DNA of 26,192 nt, from positions 1-26,192 of the forward strand of contig JAJZTU010000009.1 of NCBI GenBank assembly GCA_021848765.1. Direction: 5' to 3'. This DNA comes from Bacillota bacterium (lineage in GTDB: Bacteria > Bacillota > GCA-003054495 > Carboxydocellales > JAJZTU01). The notes beneath the pieces are model-generated. The model was not told the origin of the DNA and ran no database searches. It was given only the letters and a program-made list of their open reading frames with translations. Shown here one piece after another: positions 22,407-26,192 of this stretch (positions within the stretch are counted from its first letter, which is position 1; every line of letters begins with the position of its first letter). The translations under genes were made by a program, and so were the position numbers.

Positions 22407-24071
22407 GTGCGTGATACAGGAGTGGAAAAGTTTAAGGCTGCCAGAGAGAAGTGGGAAAGTGAGTTTAACAGTGCGAAACAGCGTCCGGTAAAATATGAGA
22501 CGGTGTCTGCACTGCCCATTAAGGAGCTGTATACCCCTGAAGACATTACAGGCTTTGATTATATTGAAGATCTGGGCTTTCCCGGACAATATCCCTATAC
22601 CCGTGGTGTACAAAACAACATGTACCGGGGACGTCTCTGGACCATGCGGCAGTTTGCCGGTTTTGCCACTGCTAAGGAATCCAATGAGCGCTATAAGTTC
22701 TTGCTATCCCGGGGTACAACCGGCCTGAGTATAGCCTTTGATATGCCCACCATCATGGGGTATGATTCCGACCACCCCCGGTCTTTCGGTGAAGTGGGCC
22801 GGGTAGGGGTGGCTATCGATTCCCTGCAGGATATGGAAACCTTATTTGATGGGATTCCCCTGGATAAGGTAAGTACCTCCATGACCATCAACGCGCCTGC
22901 TGCTGTGGTCTGGTCCATGTATATCGCCACTGCGGAGAAACAAGGTGTACCTTCCTCCAAGCTTACCGGTACAATCCAAAACGACATCCTCAAAGAATAC
23001 ATTGCCCAAAAGTCCTGGATTTTCCCGCCTGAGCCCTCCATGAGGCTGATTACCGATATCTTTAAGTTTGCCAAAGATCATGTTCCTAAATGGAACAGTG
23101 TAAGTATCAGCGGTTATCACATCCGGGAGGCCGGGGCTACGGCTGCCCAGGAACTGGCCTTTACCCTGGCTGACGGTTTTGCCTATGTAGAAGCGGGTAT
23201 TGCAGCAGGTCTGGATGTAGATGAATTCGCTCCCCGTTTATCCTTCTTCTTTAACTCCCATGTGGACTTCTTTGAAGAAATTGCGAAATATCGTGCAGCT
23301 CGCCGGATCTGGGCCAAGCGTTTGCTGAATAAATACGGGGCCAAGGACCAACGCTCCTGGCTGCTCCGCTTCCATACCCAAACTGCCGGTTGTTCGCTCA
23401 CTGCCCAGCAGCCTGAGAACAATATTGTCCGGACTGCTTTCCAAGCCTTGTCCGCAGTCCTGGGAGGAACCCAATCCCTGCATACCAACTCCATGGACGA
23501 GGTTTTGGCCCTGCCTACTGAAAAGGCAGTACAAATCGCTCTGCGGACCCAACAGATTATTGCCACTGAGACCGGGGTTACCAATACCATTGATCCCCTG
23601 GCCGGTTCCTACTTTATGGAGGCCCTTACCAATAAAATGGAGGAAGAGGCTGAGCGCTACTTCGCCAAGATTGATGAACTGGGCGGAGTGCTCAAGGCAA
23701 TTGACAAAGGTTTCTTCCAGCAGGAGATTGCCGATGCCGCTTATGAATACCAGCGGGATGTGGACAGCAAACAGCGCATCGTAGTCGGGGTAAATGAGTA
23801 TGTAGATGAGAACGAAACTCTGGATATTGAAATCCTGAAAATTGACCCGCAAATTGAATTGGATCAAGTGGCCCGGGTGCAAAAACTGCGGGAGACCAGG
23901 GACAATATCCGCGTTAAGGAAACTCTGGGCAACCTGCGGGAGAGGGCAACTACCGGTGACAATCTCATTCCGCACATTCTCGATTGCGTGAAGTCCTATG
24001 CAACCCTTGGGGAGATCATTCAAGTGTTCCGTGAGGTCTTCGGAGAGTACAAAGAAAAGCCTTTATTCTAA
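22407..24071 (+). CDS. Methylmalonyl-CoA mutase, large (catalytic) subunit
   Basis: The TIM-barrel subunit of an adenosylcobalamin-dependent acyl-CoA mutase, 554 residues, lacking the B12-binding domain (encoded by the next gene). Substrate-side motifs are FPGQYPYTRGVQNNMYRGRL, WTMRQFAGFATAKESNERYK, GTIQNDILKEYIAQKSWIFP, PEPSMRLI and LRFHTQTAGCSLTAQQ. In known enzymes a Tyr in the MY position and the Arg of PSMR mark methylmalonyl-CoA mutase, whereas isobutyryl-CoA mutase has Phe and Gln; both Tyr and Arg are present here. The later body (DFFEEIAKYRAARRIWAKRL, GGTQSLHTNSMDE) is typical of Firmicute and archaeal two-gene mutases. The start is GTG 22407 after AAAGGAGTG. The expected reaction is (R)-methylmalonyl-CoA to succinyl-CoA, but no epimerase or carboxylase is in this operon, so another acyl-CoA cannot be excluded. 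Confidence 0.92.
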   Translation: MRDTGVEKFKAAREKWESEFNSAKQRPVKYETVSALPIKELYTPEDITGFDYIEDLGFPGQYPYTRGVQNNMYRGRLWTMRQFAGFATAKESNERYKFLLSRGTTGLSIAFDMPTIMGYDSDHPRSFGEVGRVGVAIDSLQDMETLFDGIPLDKVSTSMTINAPAAVVWSMYIATAEKQGVPSSKLTGTIQNDILKEYIAQKSWIFPPEPSMRLITDIFKFAKDHVPKWNSVSISGYHIREAGATAAQELAFTLADGFAYVEAGIAAGLDVDEFAPRLSFFFNSHVDFFEEIAKYRAARRIWAKRLLNKYGAKDQRSWLLRFHTQTAGCSLTAQQPENNIVRTAFQALSAVLGGTQSLHTNSMDEVLALPTEKAVQIALRTQQIIATETGVTNTIDPLAGSYFMEALTNKMEEEAERYFAKIDELGGVLKAIDKGFFQQEIADAAYEYQRDVDSKQRIVVGVNEYVDENETLDIEILKIDPQIELDQVARVQKLRETRDNIRVKETLGNLRERATTGDNLIPHILDCVKSYATLGEIIQVFREVFGEYKEKPLF

Positions 24072-24121
24072 AGATCCATATTTTGAGGTAATTCAAAGAT
24101 GATTGCAGAGGAGGATTCGGA

Positions 24122-24535
24122 ATGAGTGGTGAAAAGAAAATCCGGGTACTTGTTGCCAAACCCGGTCTGGATGGTCATGATCGCGGAGCTAAAGTTGTAG
24201 CCCGGGCTTTGAGAGATGCAGGTATGGAAGTTATTTATTCCGGTTTGCACCAAACTCCTGAGCAAATAGTAGAAGCAGCAATTCAGGAAGATGTTGATGT
24301 AGTTGGCCTGAGCGTGCTTTCCGGCGCCCAGTTGACTATTTTCCCCAGGGTTCGCAACCTGTTGGATGAAAATAACGCCCAGGACATCATTCTCATGGGT
24401 GGTGGGACCATGCCTGCTGATGACGTCCAGGAATTAAAAAGGAACGGTAGCGCTGCAGAGATTTTCACCCCTGGCACTCCGGTAGAGAAAATCGGGAACT
24501 GGATAAAAGAGGCTGTAGCCGGCAGAGACGCCTAA
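24122..24535 (+). CDS. Methylmalonyl-CoA mutase, B12-binding (small) subunit
   Basis: A 137-residue cobalamin-binding subunit. The base-off/His-on motif DxHxxG is Asp17, His19 and Gly22 in LDGHDRGAK. GLSVLSGAQLTIFPRV and ILMGGGTMPADDVQELK complete the nucleotide-tail pocket, and GTPVEKIGNWIKEAV is the C-terminal helix. AGAGGAGG precedes ATG 24122. Large and small subunits together equal the length of a one-chain mutase subunit. It is encoded 50 bp after the large subunit. Confidence 0.96.
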   Translation: MSGEKKIRVLVAKPGLDGHDRGAKVVARALRDAGMEVIYSGLHQTPEQIVEAAIQEDVDVVGLSVLSGAQLTIFPRVRNLLDENNAQDIILMGGGTMPADDVQELKRNGSAAEIFTPGTPVEKIGNWIKEAVAGRDA

Positions 24536-24566
24536 ACAATAGAAAGTAAAATTTGGAGGGATGGGC

Positions 24567-25862
24567 ATGTTAAGCGTACAAGAAGTATATCGTCAAAAGC
24601 TGGTATCCCCGGAACAAGCAGTTAAAATCATTAACTCAGGTGACATTATTTGGATGCCCCTGGCCGGAACTGAGGCTAATATACTCTGTAAGGCTCTATG
24701 CGACCGCAAAGATGAGCTGGAAGGCGTAGTAATGAGGCAAATGCTGCAAGGACGTAAACAGCCTTATTTTGATCCTGCTTTTGCTCCCCACATTTTCATA
24801 GACTCCTGGTTTACCGGAGGAGCCGGCAGAAAGCATATTCAAGAAGGACACGGGACCTTTACTGCCAATACCTTTAATGAGGTTCCCCGTCTCATCAGGC
24901 AAAGTGGCCGGGTGGATGCAGTAATGTTTACTGCAGCTCCTATGGACGAACATGGTTATCTGAATTTTGGTTTAGGTTGTGACTACACTCCTGCTGCTTT
25001 GGAACTAGCCCGGAAAGTTATAGTAGAGGTTAACCCCAACATGCCCAGAACAGGTGGTTCTAATAATATCCATATTTCTAAAGTAGACTATGTAGTAGAG
25101 TGTAATGAGCCGATTATAGAACTGCCTGTAGCCCCCATCACCGAGCTGGAAGAAAAAATCGGCGCCCATGTAGCCGAACTCATTGAAGACGGTTCCACCC
25201 TGCAAGTAGGAGTGGGTGGTGTTCCTAATGCGGTCTGTAAGTTCCTGGAGCATAAGAAGGACCTCGGTGTGCATACCGAAATGGTAGTTGACGGCCTGAT
25301 GGGTCTGGTGGAGAGCGGGGCAGTTAACGGGAGCAAGAAATCCATTCACAAGGGTAAGTTTATCGGCACATTTGCCCTGGGTACCAAAAAGCTCTATAAC
25401 TTTATGAATAATAACCCCAGCATTGAAATGCTGCCGGTGGATTATACTAACAACCCCTACATTATCGGTCAAAACAGTAAAATGGTCAGTATCAATGCTA
25501 CTGTTGAGGTTGACCTTTTTGGACAGTGCTGCTCGGAAAGCATCGGAACCGTGCATTGGAGCGGAAGCGGCGGTCAGTTGGATTATGCCCGGGGCGCTAA
25601 TGTTTGCCCTGATGGCAAAGGATTTATCACCTTGAACTCTACAGCCAAAGGTGGTACAATTTCTAAGATTGTCCCCACTTTGACTCCCGGGGCCCTGGTG
25701 ACTACCGGTAAAAACGATGTGGACCATGTGGTCACCGAGTACGGGGTTGCCAAACTCCGCGGTAAATCCATGCGGGAAAGGGCTCTGGCTCTGATTAATA
25801 TTGCCCATCCTGATTTCCGCGATGAGTTGCGCCATGCAGCTAAAAAAATGAACCTTATTTAA
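24567..25862 (+). CDS. Class I CoA-transferase / acetyl-CoA hydrolase family
   Basis: A 431-residue enzyme of the 4-hydroxybutyrate CoA-transferase/acetyl-CoA hydrolase family. It moves CoA between acids, for example acetyl-CoA plus a free short-chain acid. N-terminal domain motifs include GDIIWMPLAGTEANILCKAL. The C-terminal domain has the catalytic glutamate Glu324 in CCSESIGTVHWSGSGGQLDYARGA, followed by GFITLNSTAKGGTISKIVPTLTPGALVTTGKNDVDHVVTEYGVAKLRG, the family end signature. ATG 24567 is chosen because GGAGGG ends six bases before it; the in-frame ATG at 24561 touches that site. As last gene of the operon it is the likely substrate activation step (acid plus acetyl-CoA), completing the pathway. 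Its exact acid (butyrate, propionate, succinate or 4-hydroxybutyrate) is not readable. Confidence 0.9.
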   Translation: MLSVQEVYRQKLVSPEQAVKIINSGDIIWMPLAGTEANILCKALCDRKDELEGVVMRQMLQGRKQPYFDPAFAPHIFIDSWFTGGAGRKHIQEGHGTFTANTFNEVPRLIRQSGRVDAVMFTAAPMDEHGYLNFGLGCDYTPAALELARKVIVEVNPNMPRTGGSNNIHISKVDYVVECNEPIIELPVAPITELEEKIGAHVAELIEDGSTLQVGVGGVPNAVCKFLEHKKDLGVHTEMVVDGLMGLVESGAVNGSKKSIHKGKFIGTFALGTKKLYNFMNNNPSIEMLPVDYTNNPYIIGQNSKMVSINATVEVDLFGQCCSESIGTVHWSGSGGQLDYARGANVCPDGKGFITLNSTAKGGTISKIVPTLTPGALVTTGKNDVDHVVTEYGVAKLRGKSMRERALALINIAHPDFRDELRHAAKKMNLI

Positions 25863-25870
25863 ATATAACG

Positions 25871-25900
25871 CTCTCGCCCACTACGGGCGAGAGTTTTATT
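25871..25900 (+). terminator. Rho-independent terminator of the acyl-CoA operon
   Basis: CTCTCGCCC (25871-25879) pairs with GGGCGAGAG (25885-25893) over a five-base loop and is followed by TTTTATT. It marks the end of the sixteen-gene run. Confidence 0.92.
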
Positions 25901-25937
25901 AAAAAAGCTATGAACCAATAAAGGAGGGCTAAAAACT

Positions 25938-26192
25938 ATGGAATTTCAAGAGGTAATTGCGGGACGCCGGAGTATTCGTAAGTATAAGCCTGATCCGGTG
26001 GAAAAGGAAAAACTGAGGGCTATTTTGGAAGCCGGAAGATTAGCTCCCTCATGGAAGAATCTCCAGTGCTGGCAGTTTATCGTTGTGGAAACCCCGGAGG
26101 GAAAAGAAAAGGTAATCGAGGCCTTTGCCGAGGATAACCCTGGCAAAAAGGCTCTGGCTTCCGCTCCGGTCCTCATCGTAATCTGTGGTGAT
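25938..26192 (+). CDS. Nitroreductase family protein (partial, runs off the window)
   Basis: The first 85 codons are present. MEFQEVIAGRRSIRKYKPDPVEKEKL is the FMN-binding N-terminal of the nitroreductase fold (RRSIRKY contacts the FMN phosphate). LEAGRLAPSWKNLQCWQFIVV carries the next FMN-binding segment (APSWKNLQ.WQF), and ASAPVLIVICGD begins the third. These FMN enzymes reduce a range of substrates with NAD(P)H and are often found with redox genes. AAGGAGGG lies seven bases before the ATG. It comes after the operon terminator, so it is probably a separate unit; its full length and substrate are unknown. Confidence 0.9.
   Translation, partial: MEFQEVIAGRRSIRKYKPDPVEKEKLRAILEAGRLAPSWKNLQCWQFIVVETPEGKEKVIEAFAEDNPGKKALASAPVLIVICGD

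Noticed and set aside
23238..24023. A 261-codon minus-strand frame under the mutase large subunit
   Set aside because: Antisense shadow of a highly conserved enzyme; no ribosome binding site.
25005..25835. A 276-codon minus-strand frame under the CoA-transferase
   Set aside because: Fully antisense to a protein with complete family motifs and catalytic Glu324; no family motif on the minus strand.
1..26192. tRNA, rRNA, CRISPR array, intact insertion sequence or prophage genes
   Set aside because: I saw no cloverleaf, spacer-repeat pattern, transposase or phage gene; only a short tandem repeat near 5700 hints at a mobile element remnant.

Overview
The window looks like chromosomal DNA of a Gram-positive anaerobe of the Clostridia, most like the Peptococcaceae/Desulfotomaculum/Syntrophomonas type. 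The reasons are moderate GC, strong AGGAGG-type ribosome binding sites with many GTG and TTG starts, a SAM-I riboswitch with its own terminator, and a long syntroph-style acyl-CoA oxidation cluster with EtfAB and an HdrD-like membrane Fe-S protein. This assignment is inferred from gene content only; I do not name a species.

Left part (1-6521), mixed housekeeping genes. The end of a phosphohexomutase-like gene converges on an MgtC-family membrane protein (minus strand) across a bidirectional terminator. Divergent sigma-A-type promoters then serve mgtC and a SAM-I-riboswitch-controlled homoserine O-acetyltransferase (metX). After metX come a HAD-type 5'-nucleotidase, a small membrane-anchored coiled-coil protein and an Orn/Lys/Arg decarboxylase. 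On the minus strand lie a MinC-like protein and, beyond a short tandem repeat, a 55-codon small ORF with a perfect ribosome binding site.

Middle (6522-8906), a control region. A PAS-PAS-AAA+-Fis sigma-54 activator is followed by 421 bp that hold two copies of a TGTAAAC[A/T]AACGT motif (candidate enhancer sites), a hairpin terminator, a good sigma-54 promoter (TGGTACG-N4-TTGCA) and a leader of about 160 nt with mutually exclusive hairpins.

Right part (8907-25862), sixteen co-directional genes forming one apparent catabolic operon. The order is etfB, etfA, a membrane Fe-S ETF:quinone oxidoreductase-like protein, thiolase, a small winged-helix-like protein, a DUF169 protein, a second thiolase, 3-hydroxyacyl-CoA dehydrogenase, enoyl-CoA hydratase, two acyl-CoA dehydrogenases, cobalamin adenosyltransferase, MeaB GTPase, the two methylmalonyl-CoA mutase subunits and a class I CoA-transferase. 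A strong terminator closes it, and a nitroreductase-family gene starts before the window ends.

Together the operon encodes activation of a short-chain acid (CoA-transferase), beta-oxidation to acetyl-CoA, passage of dehydrogenase electrons through EtfAB to the membrane, and a complete B12-dependent carbon-skeleton mutase module with its cofactor supply and repair. The adjacent sigma-54 activator probably switches all of it on in response to a substrate or redox signal. The linkage of butyrate-type oxidation with a mutase under one sigma-54 promoter, with a DUF169 protein and a small DNA-binding-like protein inside, is the most interesting system here.
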